Part shown: piece by piece, positions 35,834 through 44,920 of the stretch | How positions within the stretch are numbered: position 1 is the stretch's first letter | Layout: each line of letters begins with the position of its first letter | Source: Ignavibacteria bacterium | Lineage (GTDB): Bacteria; Bacteroidota; Ignavibacteria; Tepidaquicellales; Tepidaquicellaceae | Length of the DNA: 64,000 nt | Direction: 5' to 3' | Assembly: GCA_016710985.1 (NCBI GenBank) | Contig: JADJTX010000009.1 | Span: 1 to 64,000 of the forward strand | Made by a program: the position numbers and the translations under genes | Notes under the pieces: model-generated | The model's database searches: none | The model's input: the letters and a program-made list of their open reading frames with translations, nothing else | Told to the model about the DNA's origin: nothing

Positions 35834-36921
35834 AATTTTAATCTTTCATAGATCAGTTCCGGCCATAGCTGCGGCTGTATAAGCAGACTTGTGGAAAGGA
35901 AACATTCCTGTGTGCAGATGCAATGATTATCCTGTATCCAGTTTCTAATTTCGACAGCGGTTTTCGAATTCCATAACTTTGCAAGATCGAAATCAAAATC
36001 TCTCAGGTTTCCGAATGACTTTCCCAGCATTTCACAGGGATATACCGAACCGTCAGCATAGATCACACCCGCAATTGCACCGGCAGAGCAGGCGCCGCCT
36101 TCTTTTTTATTTTCAACTATATCACTTATTACTTTTCTTCTTACAGAATTCTTTGCACTCAGCCATTTCGCTGAAAGATGTCCGCTGTGTCCTTTATAAC
36201 TTCCGTCTTTGATCCTGTTATTGATAATGTCCTGCGCTTTATTGTAATTTTTCAGATCCACATCTGCAGCATCAGAGTCGCGAGTTTCTCCTCTTACTAA
36301 GTTGACCATCCATTCACCGTCAGAATGCACTTCTTTGATGATCTCAGAGATCTCTTCTACTATATGCTGATTAAAACTTGAAATGGTAGTTATCACTCCA
36401 ACATCAAAATATGAAAATTTCTTCTTAAGCTTATTAAGCTCTTTTATCGTTTCAACAGCACCTTTATAACTGCCTTTAAGATTTCTTATCTTATCATGGA
36501 TCTCTTCATTTCCATCCAGTGAAACATCAACTCTGAACGGGATGCCGGGATTCTGAATAAGTATTGTTTCCGTTTTTGAAATTATCTGTGATGTCAAATA
36601 TCCTGAAGTCGGGATCTGATATCTGCTTGTCTTTCCTTTGCCGGTAAAGAGCTTTACAACTGCTTCGATATCATTTCTTCCGAACGCTTCTCCTCCCGTT
36701 ATGCTGAGGAATAACATCTTATTAACTGACCGGGATAATTTATCCAATTCATCAAACGAAAGAGATTCTTCTTTTAAATTGTCGCATTTCCACTCTTCAC
36801 TGAACCAGCAGTGTTTGCACTTCATCCAGCACTGGTTGCTTACAAAAAGTATTAAATATTTTGGAGTCTGAAAAAACCGGGAAACTGAATTTGTCAGGGT
36901 TTTGTAAAACAGGTCTTTCAA
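35830..36921 (-). CDS. Radical SAM/SPASM-like protein
   Basis: 363 residues. Near residue 35 the 4Fe-4S site is NQCWMKCKHCW (C-x3-C-x2-C), followed by the SAM-binding ITGGEAFGR and VDVSLDGNEEIHDKIRNLKG. The C-terminal part has CSAGAIAGVIYADGSVYPCE and CICTQEC, a SPASM/twitch-like auxiliary cluster arrangement. Such enzymes modify small molecules, peptides or sugars. Its position, sandwiched with 4-bp overlaps between a polysaccharide deacetylase-like gene and the sugar-phosphate transferase, suggests modification of a glycan or a glycan-linked group. Substrate unknown. Confidence 0.8.
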   Translation of the reverse strand: MKDLFYKTLTNSVSRFFQTPKYLILFVSNQCWMKCKHCWFSEEWKCDNLKEESLSFDELDKLSRSVNKMLFLSITGGEAFGRNDIEAVVKLFTGKGKTSRYQIPTSGYLTSQIISKTETILIQNPGIPFRVDVSLDGNEEIHDKIRNLKGSYKGAVETIKELNKLKKKFSYFDVGVITTISSFNQHIVEEISEIIKEVHSDGEWMVNLVRGETRDSDAADVDLKNYNKAQDIINNRIKDGSYKGHSGHLSAKWLSAKNSVRRKVISDIVENKKEGGACSAGAIAGVIYADGSVYPCEMLGKSFGNLRDFDFDLAKLWNSKTAVEIRNWIQDNHCICTQECFLSTSLLIQPQLWPELIYERLKL

Positions 36922-37789
36922 TCTGAGCTCCTTTCAAGAAAATTAATGTATTGTGAACTGTTCATAGCGTAAACTGAATCGAAAGACAGCATATACCTGA
37001 TCAGACTTAGGTTCAATTCATACCTTCGCTTTATATCATTAATATAAAAATTATGAAGAAAAGAATTATTGTGATTTTTCAGTTCCGATCCGTTCAGTTG
37101 AACATCGGAAGTAAATTCGTATGAATGAAATAAATATACAATGGGTTTTTTTATAGCAAGAGATTCTTTTAATAAAAATCTGAAGAATGCTATCATAAAA
37201 TTCAGACCGAAAATATACAGCATTGATGATATGAACGGAAATCCAATACAGCTCAACGGAACTACCCATAAAGACAGTTCACCGGCTTTATAAGGAGATG
37301 CCTCCGAAGGATGATAGGGCAGTCTCGGGGAAAAAAGCCATCTTATGTTTCCTCCTCGTGAATTCATAAAATCCATTCTCTGCGAACATACTGAAAAATC
37401 AGATCTGATATTTTTTCTATTAAAACTTTTTGAGTCAGAGACGATGTAGACATATATGGACCTCTGAAAGTTTCAGGAATTCTGTTCAGTCTGTTTCTTA
37501 TATTATTGAAAACATGTTCGATATTTTTTCTGATCTCTTCTTCACCAAGTAAACTGTAATTCTCATTTATGCTGTGATCAAATCCGTGTATGCCGAATTC
37601 ATTAGTTGGTGTATTCAACTTTTGTATCCCTTCATTAAAACGATCAAGGGAATCTGAAGTAAGAAATATTGTGAGCGGAAGGTTAAGTTTACAGAAATCG
37701 GAATTGATCGTTTTCAGAATGGCATTTTGCTCTTCAATATTGTGATCGCGGGCTGTTTCAAGATCCATAGTTATCAGTAATGGTACCAT
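36918..37789 (-). CDS. Polysaccharide deacetylase-like protein, one frameshift
   Basis: Two frames join at about 37390 in an A6 run: MVPLLITMDLETARDHN...IPETFRGPYM then SDFSVCSQRMDFMNSRGGNI, RWLFSPRLPYHPSEAS. The NodB-type motifs are MDLETA near residue 8 and FGIHGFDHS (His-x3-His-like) near residue 75, with FRGPY for the arginine motif. About 290 residues, cytoplasmic by sequence (no signal peptide). NodB-fold enzymes remove N- or O-acetyl groups from sugars. It overlaps the radical SAM gene by 4 bp and follows the WecG-type gene by 3 bp. The frameshift is likely a homopolymer error. Confidence 0.75.
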
Positions 37790-37792
37790 CAG

Positions 37793-38533
37793 CTATTGTT
37801 TTTTTTGTAACAGAATATTTCCCATTGACCAGGCAGCTGCTATTGTATTTCTGTGGAACATTCTGAACGGTTCTTTTAAGAATCTGTAAAGCCATTCGAG
37901 TCGTAAATTTCTCAAAAACAACGGTGCTCTGGGTTTGAGTCCTGATACTATATCAAATAATCCCCCAAGATTCCAGATCAGTGAAACATTGAGCTTACTT
38001 TTATTTTTGAAAACAAATTTTTCCTGTAAAGGAAATCCCATGCTTACCAGCAGAATATCTGCCCCGCTATTGTTAATATCTTCCACTATTCTTTCCTCAT
38101 CTTCAATTGCAAAATATCCGTTATGATATCCTGCTATTATAATCTTATTATAATTATTTTTTATGTGTACAATTGTTCCTTCCATCGCCTCCTCTGAACC
38201 GCCTAATAAATAAATTTTATGATCAGTTCCTTCCAGTTTACTCATGAACAATGGAAACAGGTCAGTTCCGTTCAGATCATTAAGATTTCCAATACCTTTC
38301 AAAGCCATACAGGACTTCAGACCTATACCTTCAAACACGGCTATTGAATTTTCTTTTATGTTGTCATACAAAGTTCTGTCTTTGTTCATAAAATAATAAT
38401 TCCTGAGATTGATATGAACAATTATACTCTGCTTCTCTCTGCACTTTATGAGTTCAAACATATGATCCGTAAAGTCCTGAAGATCTGCATAATGCAGATA
38501 CAGATCACGGATCCGTATCTTTTGAATATTCAT
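37793..38533 (-). CDS. WecG/TagA/CpsF-family glycosyltransferase
   Basis: 246 residues. Family motifs seen: IIVHINLRNYYFMNKDRTLY, GIGLKSCMALKG, NGTDLFPLFMSKLEG, IYLLGGSEEAMEG, GYHNGYF, ADILLVSMGFPLQEKFV, WNLGGLFDIVSGLKPRAPLF and LRLEWLYRFLKEPFRMFHRN. These enzymes add the second sugar (often N-acetylmannosamine uronate or N-acetylmannosamine) to the undecaprenyl-linked first sugar. That makes it a natural partner of the sugar-phosphate transferase at 35177. It overlaps the SDR gene by 4 bp. Confidence 0.9.
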   Translation of the reverse strand: MNIQKIRIRDLYLHYADLQDFTDHMFELIKCREKQSIIVHINLRNYYFMNKDRTLYDNIKENSIAVFEGIGLKSCMALKGIGNLNDLNGTDLFPLFMSKLEGTDHKIYLLGGSEEAMEGTIVHIKNNYNKIIIAGYHNGYFAIEDEERIVEDINNSGADILLVSMGFPLQEKFVFKNKSKLNVSLIWNLGGLFDIVSGLKPRAPLFLRNLRLEWLYRFLKEPFRMFHRNTIAAAWSMGNILLQKKQ

Positions 38534-39336
38534 GACTGCTTTAAACTATTTTTTTTTGACCTGTATAATATATCCATTAATACTTTTGAAGGTATAAGTT
38601 TTACAAGGAAAGCATTAAGTTTATTTCTGAATCCCGGGATGGTAACAATTTCATTTCTCTCCAGTGCTTTCATTCCGGCTATTGCAATATCTTCAGGGTC
38701 TGACATTTTTTCATAATCTATGAACTGCAATTCAATGTGAGTAGATTCTTTCAGTAATTTCGTATTAACAGGTCCCGGACAAAGAACAGTCAGACTTACT
38801 CCTGTATCTTTTATCTCACGGGCAACCGCTACAGAAAAAGAAAGGACATATGCCTTTGAAGCATAATATACAGCCATCAGAGGACCGGGTTTGAATGCTG
38901 CAGTGGATGCAACATTTAGAATCTTTCCTTTTCCTCTGCGAAGCATCTTCTTCAGAATTATCTTGGTAATATATGACAAAGCTACAACATTGACATTTAT
39001 CAAGGAAAGTTCTTTTGTGAAATCAGTATCTTTAAATTCACCGTAAACTCCTGTTCCTGCATTGTTTATTAATATATCAATACCGGTATCAAAGGAGTCA
39101 ACATAATCAGAAAGTTTTAATACTTCTTCTGTATTTGATAAGTCAGCCTTTACAGTATCAACTTTTATAAAGAATTTTCCCTCTAATTCTGATTTCAGAG
39201 AATTCAGTTTGCCCGGGTCTTTTCCAATAGCTATAATATTGTAATTCAACCCTGCACAAACTTTCGCAAACTCCAGACCTATTCCGCTTGTAGCCCCGGT
39301 TATTAATACTGTTTTGACCTGAGCTGTTTCATTCAT
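38530..39336 (-). CDS. Short-chain dehydrogenase/reductase
   Basis: 268 residues, classical SDR: cofactor loop TGATSGIG near residue 12, NNAG at about 91, catalytic Ser in NVASTAAF, and YYASK (Tyr-x3-Lys) at about 160. An Asn-Ala-Gly-Thr-Gly motif and a C-terminal extension (ALERNEIVTIPGFRNKLNAF) point to the DltE/KduD-like broad group. It probably oxidises or reduces a hydroxyl or keto group on a sugar or lipid with NAD(P)H. First gene of the minus-strand polysaccharide operon; 56 bp separates its start from the LOG gene stop, so the LOG gene may belong to the same transcript. Confidence 0.85.
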   Translation of the reverse strand: MNETAQVKTVLITGATSGIGLEFAKVCAGLNYNIIAIGKDPGKLNSLKSELEGKFFIKVDTVKADLSNTEEVLKLSDYVDSFDTGIDILINNAGTGVYGEFKDTDFTKELSLINVNVVALSYITKIILKKMLRRGKGKILNVASTAAFKPGPLMAVYYASKAYVLSFSVAVAREIKDTGVSLTVLCPGPVNTKLLKESTHIELQFIDYEKMSDPEDIAIAGMKALERNEIVTIPGFRNKLNAFLVKLIPSKVLMDILYRSKKNSLKQS

Positions 39337-39392
39337 AAATTTAATTGAGATTGGTTACTTATTAAATTATTAATCAATAAACATCGGTTCAC

Positions 39393-40181
39393 TTATTCAT
39401 TTTCTGCAAATATTTTTGACGGCTTGTATGGCTTTTTAACCAGTTTATATTTATCAACAGCATTCTTCTGAATGTGCTCAATAGCTTCTTCTACAGAATC
39501 AGTCACAATAAACAATTTCAGATCTTCCGCACTTATTGTTTTCTGAGCGACGAAATCATCCAATAATTCAATAAGATTTTTCCAGTACTCACGGCCGATT
39601 ATTACAACCGGGAAGTCGGAAATTTTTTTTGTCTGAATTAAAGTCAGCGCTTCGAACAATTCATCCATCGTTCCCGCACCGCCCGGCATTACAACAAACG
39701 CATATGAATATTTCATCAGTATGGTTTTTCTCACAAAAAAATATTTAAATGTTACCCATTTGTCCATGTAAGGATTCGGATCCTGTTCAAATGCAAGCTC
39801 AATATTGCATCCGACAGATTTCCCGCCCGCATCTTTAGCGCCTTTATTTGCTGCCTCCATTATTCCCGGACCTCCGCCTGTCATAACAGTGAAACCAATA
39901 TGACTTAGCCGCTTTCCTAGATCATATGCGAGTTCATAATATTTATGCTGATTAGGAGTTCTTGCTGAACCGAATACAGTTACACAAGGTCCGACAAAAT
40001 GAAATGCACGGAATCCTTTTATGAATTCGAGAACTACTTCAATTGTAAATTTAAATTCTTCCCATCTTGATCTTGGTCCTTCGAGAAAATATCTTTCCTG
40101 CTCGGATGGCGGAATCTTCTTTGCTTCTGAAGCGAGTTCTAGTTTTTTTTCGAGAGTGGTTTCCTTATCGGGTGAGTCCAT
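39393..40181 (-). CDS. LOG-family protein (nucleotide 5'-monophosphate phosphoribohydrolase)
   Basis: 262 residues. LOG signature motifs are FGSARTPNQHKYYELAYDLG, VMTGGGPGIMEAANKGAKDA and VVMPGGAGTMDELFEALTLI (PGGxGTxxE). These enzymes release free base from nucleoside monophosphates, for example activating cytokinin nucleotides, and are also linked to nucleotide salvage. The start ATG at 40179-40181 is also the last three bases of an AACTTAATG repeat unit, so the start codon sits at the end of a tandem array. About 80 N-terminal residues precede the core, typical of the longer bacterial type. Confidence 0.85.
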   Translation of the reverse strand: MDSPDKETTLEKKLELASEAKKIPPSEQERYFLEGPRSRWEEFKFTIEVVLEFIKGFRAFHFVGPCVTVFGSARTPNQHKYYELAYDLGKRLSHIGFTVMTGGGPGIMEAANKGAKDAGGKSVGCNIELAFEQDPNPYMDKWVTFKYFFVRKTILMKYSYAFVVMPGGAGTMDELFEALTLIQTKKISDFPVVIIGREYWKNLIELLDDFVAQKTISAEDLKLFIVTDSVEEAIEHIQKNAVDKYKLVKKPYKPSKIFAENE

Positions 40182-40270
40182 TAAGTTTGTTTAGTTTGTT
40201 AAGTTCTTTGAGTTCTTTGAGTTTTTTAAGTTCGTTAAGTTCTTTAAGTTCTTTAAGTTCGTTAAGTTGA
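40181..40270. repeat. Ten-copy TTAAGTTCT/G 9-base tandem array
   Basis: Ten consecutive 9-base units in strict register from 40181 to 40270: TTAAGTTTG, TTTAGTTTG, TTAAGTTCT, TTGAGTTCT, TTGAGTTTT, TTAAGTTCG, TTAAGTTCT (twice), TTAAGTTCG, TTAAGTTGA. The first base is part of the LOG start codon (CAT on this strand). It fills the 5' leader of the LOG gene. Confidence 0.85.
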
Positions 40271-40365
40271 AATATTAGTTTAAAAGTTGAAAGTCAAAAG
40301 TTGGAATAATAGAATTGATTAGAATTGAGATGATGAAAAGCGGAAGGATAAATAGTGAATTTATA

Positions 40366-40495
40366 AGCTTGCATTGTAAACTTATAAATTTATAAACTTA
40401 TGAAATTTTGAACCTATAAACTTAATAAACTTATGAACTTAATAAACTCAATGAACTTAATGAACTTATAAACTTAATGAACTTATGAACTTATC
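40366..40495. repeat. AACTTAATG-type tandem array, inverted relative to the array at 40181
   Basis: Degenerate 8-9-base units such as AACTTATAA, AACTTAATA, AACTTATG, AACTCAATG and AACTTAATG repeat across this stretch. They are the reverse complement of the TTAAGTT units on the left, so the two arrays could form a long imperfect hairpin with about 95 bp between them. The 366-bp gap between LOG and the OsmC gene is therefore mostly repeat. The remaining AT-rich 50 bp before 40548 should hold the osmC promoter. Confidence 0.7.
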
Positions 40496-40547
40496 TGCTC
40501 TTTCAATTAATTAATTTATATAATATTTTAAAAAAAATACTTTCAAC

Positions 40548-40982
40548 ATGACAGAATCAAAAAACACTATTTCAATTTCAAACTCAGATGGTTTTAAAAC
40601 TGAAATAATTTCAAGAGGTCACAGCTTAATTTCAGATGAACCGATAGAATCGAACGGAAGAGATGAAGGAATGACTCCCTATGAACTTCTGCTTTCTGCC
40701 CTTGGCGCTTGCAAAGCCATTACTGTCCGTATGTATGCTCAGAAAAAAGATATTCCGCTGAAAAACATTTTGATAAATCTCTCCCATAAAAAGATTCATT
40801 CAGATGATTGTCTGGACTATGAAAATAAAGAATGTAAAATTGATGATATTGAAGTTGAGATTGAACTGACCGGAGATTTAAATGATGAGCAAAGAAAACG
40901 TCTTATTGAAATTTCCGAGATGTGTCCGGTACATAAAACATTGACATCCGTAACAAAAATCAATTCAAGCTTAACAGGCTGA
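40548..40982 (+). CDS. OsmC-family peroxiredoxin-like protein
   Basis: 144 residues. OsmC fold with the two redox cysteines in the family contexts: LLSALGACKAITVRMYAQKK (about residue 56) and EISEMCPVHKTL (about residue 130). The extra motif RDEGMTPYELLL precedes the first cysteine. The proteins detoxify organic hydroperoxides using the Cys pair. It stands alone on the plus strand between the LOG gene and the convergent OYE-type oxidoreductase; the 110 bp after the stop contains no clear terminator. Confidence 0.85.
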   Translation: MTESKNTISISNSDGFKTEIISRGHSLISDEPIESNGRDEGMTPYELLLSALGACKAITVRMYAQKKDIPLKNILINLSHKKIHSDDCLDYENKECKIDDIEVEIELTGDLNDEQRKRLIEISEMCPVHKTLTSVTKINSSLTG

Positions 40983-41092
40983 AAGACTAAACTATTTAAT
41001 TTTCGTTTAAACTATCAGTGACAGTGCCTGCAATATGCATTTACGGAACAACAATCAGAAGGATTATACAGCAGCGCTGTCAGAAATGACTC

Positions 41093-42442
41093 TTATGAAT
41101 TTTGTGAGAGCCTTTCATCCGAGCCTGCGCTCCATTCCATTATCTGCTCCTCCATTTCATCCTGTGAATTAAACCTTGAAAGATCATAACATCCGAGCGG
41201 TGACAGAGGTGTTCTTGCGGGACAGCGGTTGCAATGTGTGCATGGCTTATCCGGTAAGTTTTTTCCCTGTCTGAAAATATCAACTAAGTTTACATTTGCC
41301 AGCAGAGGTCTTGCCATTGCAACCATATCGGCTTTTCCCGACTGCAGTGTCTGTTCAATAAAATCTCTTTCCTGAAAACCGCCATTAGCAATTACAGGTA
41401 ATCCGGTTTCTTCTTTAAAGAGCTTTGAATAATCAGCAGAAATTCCCGGAACATACTTCCATCCGATATTCATAATGGGATTTAAAATAAACTCGGGAAT
41501 GATATTTAATAGAGAAGCCCGTATCCATGCTTTACCGGAAAGATGCCTGTTAGAATTATAAAACATTTTCATTTCATGCAAAGGAAAATCTCCCGGATTA
41601 CCTTTCGGATTTATGAAACCGTATCCCATGTCAATGTGAAGATAATCAATTCCCAGTGCCTTTAACTTCTTTGCGTAATAAAGATACTCTTTGATGGTAT
41701 TTCCAAAGTACCAGCCTTTTAAAGGAAAGCGGATAGGCAGCCTAATATTCAATGGTAAGTAATTATAATCAGCGGAAGATAGTCTAATACCGATTGGAAA
41801 ATCATTCCCGACTTTCTTCTTTGTTTCCAAAATTATATCCTCGAGAAACTGAAACCGTTTATCAACTGAACCTCCGTATTTGTCTTTTCTTGCGTTCACG
41901 CCCGGATTTAAAAACTGATGAATGATATAACCTTTTGAAGCTGTGATCTCAAGGCCGTCAGCTCCGGCTTCACGGACACGCCTTCCGGCTTCTGCAAAAT
42001 TATTTATTGTCTCTTCTATTTCTTCCAGTGTCATCTCATGTGTTCGCGTGTGATATCCGTAAGCAAAATCAAAAAAATTCGAACATGCCATCGAATCTTC
42101 CTTTTGTTTGAACAAACTCGTATGCGTTATGCCGCCTGTATCACCGATTTGAATTATGTATCTGCAGTCATAAGTATGAACGGCTTTTATTGCTTCGGAT
42201 AATGGTTTCACAAACCTGTCATCGCTTAGCTTCGGATATTCCATGGGAGATGTGCGCTTATCATGAACGCTGATTGTTGCGGAGATTATGCCGGCAACAT
42301 CATTCTGAGCAAAACGTTTTTCAAAATTTTTGAAAGCTGAACTGACAGTACCGTCATAGTAAGAAGTTCGTCCTCCTATAGATGAACGAAGAATCCGGTT
42401 CTTAAAATTTAAGTTTTTGATTTTAAAAGGTTCGAAGATCAT
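41093..42442 (-). CDS. Old yellow enzyme-type NADH:flavin oxidoreductase with a cysteine cluster
   Basis: 449 residues: a TIM barrel binding FMN (FEPFKIKNLNFKNRILRSSI at the start, GADGLEITASKGYIIHQFLN, NARKDKYGGSVDKRFQFLED, PVIANGGF, DMVAMARPLLAN). After the barrel comes CTHCNRCPARTPLSPLGC, which fits the 4Fe-4S site of 2,4-dienoyl-CoA reductase/trimethylamine dehydrogenase-type enzymes. The C-terminal FAD/NAD domain of those enzymes is missing, so electrons must come from a separate partner. The start codon ATG (42440-42442) lies at the edge of a GATAATT array. Substrate unknown. Confidence 0.8.
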   Translation of the reverse strand: MIFEPFKIKNLNFKNRILRSSIGGRTSYYDGTVSSAFKNFEKRFAQNDVAGIISATISVHDKRTSPMEYPKLSDDRFVKPLSEAIKAVHTYDCRYIIQIGDTGGITHTSLFKQKEDSMACSNFFDFAYGYHTRTHEMTLEEIEETINNFAEAGRRVREAGADGLEITASKGYIIHQFLNPGVNARKDKYGGSVDKRFQFLEDIILETKKKVGNDFPIGIRLSSADYNYLPLNIRLPIRFPLKGWYFGNTIKEYLYYAKKLKALGIDYLHIDMGYGFINPKGNPGDFPLHEMKMFYNSNRHLSGKAWIRASLLNIIPEFILNPIMNIGWKYVPGISADYSKLFKEETGLPVIANGGFQERDFIEQTLQSGKADMVAMARPLLANVNLVDIFRQGKNLPDKPCTHCNRCPARTPLSPLGCYDLSRFNSQDEMEEQIMEWSAGSDERLSQNS

Positions 42443-42624
42443 GATAATTGATAATTGATAATTGATAATTCAGAATTGATAGTTGATAATTCATAATTGA
42501 TAATTGATAATTCAGAATTCAGAATTGATAGTTGATAATTCATAATCTGTTTGATTATACAGTTATTAACTGTCAACTACTAACTGTTAACTGTCAACTA
42601 TCAATTATCAATTATCAACTGAGA
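42443..42624. repeat. GATAATT 7-base array with inverted AACTATC/AATTATC array
   Basis: Fifteen 7-base units in register from 42443 to 42547 (GATAATT four times, then CAGAATT, GATAGTT, GATAATT, CATAATT and variants). A 21-base spacer follows, then eight units of the reverse complement, 42569-42624 (AACTGTC, AACTACT, AACTGTT, AACTGTC, AACTATC, AATTATC twice, AACTGAG). The left array starts directly after the start codon of the oxidoreductase gene. The right array includes the TGA stop (42608-42610) and the last few codons (SVDN) of the hydrolase gene. Confidence 0.9.
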
Positions 42625-43504
42625 AAAATTTCATCGCACGCTCATTCACCATATCAGGTTTCTCATCAACAATAAAATGCCCGGCATCTTCTACACGCTC
42701 TACTATTATACTATCAGCATTTTTTTCATAGCCTCTGAGAAAAGCTGTTGAGACCTGCTTATCTTTTACGCCGAACAAACAATAAGTCGGAGTCTTCAGA
42801 TGATATTTTTTATACTTACCTAAACCCAGGGGAATGTATTCTTTCAACAGAAAATCTCTGTAAAGCTTAGAAGCGGCTTTAGCGCGTGAAATGTCTTTGA
42901 ATCTGTCGCTGAAAACATTCATCTCTTCCTCAGTCCATCCTTCTTTGCGTGTTTTGCCGCGTTTGAAAATTAAATGAGGATAGAAACCGCTCTTCTGAAT
43001 CCGCGGACCGAAATACGGCGTTGCGATCGGTATCATGTAAGTAAGTTTTATAGTTGCGGGAACAAGCTTCAGATCAAGCTTTGGCCATATTGGCGGAATG
43101 TTGCAGGCGAAATGTTGTGTGATCAGTCCGGGATTTTTTGCAGCAGTAATAAATCCGACCCAGCCGCCCCAGTCATGACTTAACAGGCGGACATTATTGT
43201 ATCCGAGTTTATGAATGAGTTTAACAAGATCATCCGCAAGTTCGTCTTTCATGTAACCTTTCGGTGGAGCGTCACTCCAGCCGAAACCGCGCATGTCAAC
43301 AGCGATAACTTTAAATTTTTTTGCAAAGACCGGTATCTGTTTTTTCCACATGTACCAGTGTTGCGGCCAGCCGTGAATCATTATGAGGGGCTCGCCTTCG
43401 CCCGCTTCAGCAATGTGAATTTTAATGTCTCCTGTATCTATAAAACGATGTGTAACTTCAATGCCTTCTACGGCGGGGAAATTTTGATCTGTTTCGGAAT
43501 TCAT
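42608..43504 (-). CDS. Alpha/beta hydrolase, epoxide-hydrolase-like
   Basis: 298 residues. The oxyanion-hole motif HGWPQHWYMW (HGxP, typical of epoxide hydrolases) is near residue 44, VIAVDMRGFGWSDAPPKG follows, the nucleophile elbow SHDWGGWVG carries Asp at about residue 117, and the catalytic His is in VEDAGHFIVDEKP. An Asp nucleophile with HGxP indicates an epoxide hydrolase or closely related hydrolase; a haloalkane dehalogenase is less likely. The final residues SVDN and the stop codon are encoded by repeat units. It is the upstream gene of the oxidoreductase, with only the array between them. Confidence 0.8.
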   Translation of the reverse strand: MNSETDQNFPAVEGIEVTHRFIDTGDIKIHIAEAGEGEPLIMIHGWPQHWYMWKKQIPVFAKKFKVIAVDMRGFGWSDAPPKGYMKDELADDLVKLIHKLGYNNVRLLSHDWGGWVGFITAAKNPGLITQHFACNIPPIWPKLDLKLVPATIKLTYMIPIATPYFGPRIQKSGFYPHLIFKRGKTRKEGWTEEEMNVFSDRFKDISRAKAASKLYRDFLLKEYIPLGLGKYKKYHLKTPTYCLFGVKDKQVSTAFLRGYEKNADSIIVERVEDAGHFIVDEKPDMVNERAMKFFSVDN

Positions 43505-43682
43505 TCTTCCGGTAATAGTTTATTTTAAAAAAACATATTTCAAATTTAAATAACGAAACAAATTTGTAAATGGATTTCAAAAACTTCCTGTAATATTACC
43601 GCAATTAAAATATATAATTGAACAATAAATATGAAGTCAACTTACAACAAAGTTCTTAGTATTTAGAAACTATTAACTTATT

Positions 43683-43745
43683 AACATAATGAACTTAACG
43701 AACTTAACGAACTTAATGAACTTAATGAACTTAATGAACTTTTCT
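43683..43745. repeat. AACTTAATG/AACTTAACG 9-base tandem array
   Basis: Six units in register from 43683 to 43736 (AACATAATG, AACTTAACG twice, AACTTAATG three times) and a decaying seventh. The unit is the same as the inverted one at 40366-40495. It lies about 60 bp before the GT9 gene start in the 303-bp gap after the divergent hydrolase start. The remainder of that gap is AT-rich promoter-like sequence. Confidence 0.8.
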
Positions 43746-43807
43746 CCATCTCAAAAATGTATTACAATTAAAACTTAATACTTTTATATTTACCGATTAA
43801 ATTATTT

Positions 43808-44920
43808 ATGATAAAATTAAGCGATGTAAAGCTCGATTGCAGGCATTTCAGAGGTCATATTCCATGCAAGCCCAATAAACTTTACGGTGTGATGTGCGAT
43901 GACTGTAAGTATTATGATAAGATAAAAAATAAGATTCTTATCATAAAATTAGGTGCCGCAGGCGATGTCATCCGGACAACTCCTCTATTATATCCGATCC
44001 GAAAAGAATATCCGGATTCCAAAATTTACTGGCTTACATATTCGCCCGATCTTGTCCCGGTAAATACCGATCCGAAAGTTGATGAAGTTTTAAAATATAA
44101 TTTGCAGAACGTTTCATACCTGATTGCAACAGAGTTCGATATTGTAGTAAATCTCGATAAAGATTATGAGGCAATAAGCCTAATGAATGATATCTCTTCT
44201 AAGAAAAAGATCGGGTATACGATTAAGGACGGTTACTGCTATCCTGCCGGAAAATCCGCAGAGCATAAATATCTCACAGGCATATTCGATAACATTTCAA
44301 AAGAGAATAAGCAGAATTATATGGAAGAAATATTTGATATATGCGGATACAAATTTAATGGTGAAAAATATTTACTCGAAAGAAATAAAGAATTTGATAA
44401 AGACTGGTCCATAAATTTTAATAAAAAAGTGATCGGTCTGAATACCGGCGCAGGCGAAAGATGGACTTCGAGACTCTGGAAAGATGAACACTGGATACAG
44501 CTGATAAGTAAGTTAACGGGAGACGGGTTTGAGGTCATATTGCTCGGCGGACCTTCTGAACACGAAAAGAATACTCTTTTAAATGAAGTTACGAATGCAA
44601 AATATTACGGAGTATTTGATCTGAAGACTTTTATTAACCTTGCAGATAAATGTGATGTAATAGTAACACAGGTCACTATGAGCATGCACATTGCTATCGC
44701 GCTCGGGAAGAAGCTTGTGCTTATGAATAATATTTTCAACCCGAATGAATTTGAGCTTTACGGAAACGGTGAGATCATAAAACCGCGGAAAGAATGTAAA
44801 TGTTTTTTTCAGCCGAAGTGCATTAATAAGGAATATGAGTGCATGGATTTTATGATGCCGGAAGATATTTATGAAGCTTGTCTCAGGCAGGTATCATTAT
44901 TAGCAGAGAAAGGTAAATGA
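43808..44920 (+). CDS. Family 9 (heptosyltransferase-like) glycosyltransferase
   Basis: 370 residues. An N-terminal cysteine-containing segment (CRHFRGHIPCKPNKLYGVMC then DDC) could bind a metal. Then the GT9 core: ILIIKLGAAGDVIRTTPLLY, PDSKIYWLTYSPD, VIGLNTGAGERWTSRLWKDE, VILLGGPSEHEKNTLLNEV, and VTQVTMSMHIAIALGKKLVL. The family usually adds heptose to lipid A core, but divergent members serve other surface glycans. First gene of a plus-strand operon of glycosyltransferases; it overlaps the next gene by 4 bp (ATGA). Confidence 0.85.
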   Translation: MIKLSDVKLDCRHFRGHIPCKPNKLYGVMCDDCKYYDKIKNKILIIKLGAAGDVIRTTPLLYPIRKEYPDSKIYWLTYSPDLVPVNTDPKVDEVLKYNLQNVSYLIATEFDIVVNLDKDYEAISLMNDISSKKKIGYTIKDGYCYPAGKSAEHKYLTGIFDNISKENKQNYMEEIFDICGYKFNGEKYLLERNKEFDKDWSINFNKKVIGLNTGAGERWTSRLWKDEHWIQLISKLTGDGFEVILLGGPSEHEKNTLLNEVTNAKYYGVFDLKTFINLADKCDVIVTQVTMSMHIAIALGKKLVLMNNIFNPNEFELYGNGEIIKPRKECKCFFQPKCINKEYECMDFMMPEDIYEACLRQVSLLAEKGK

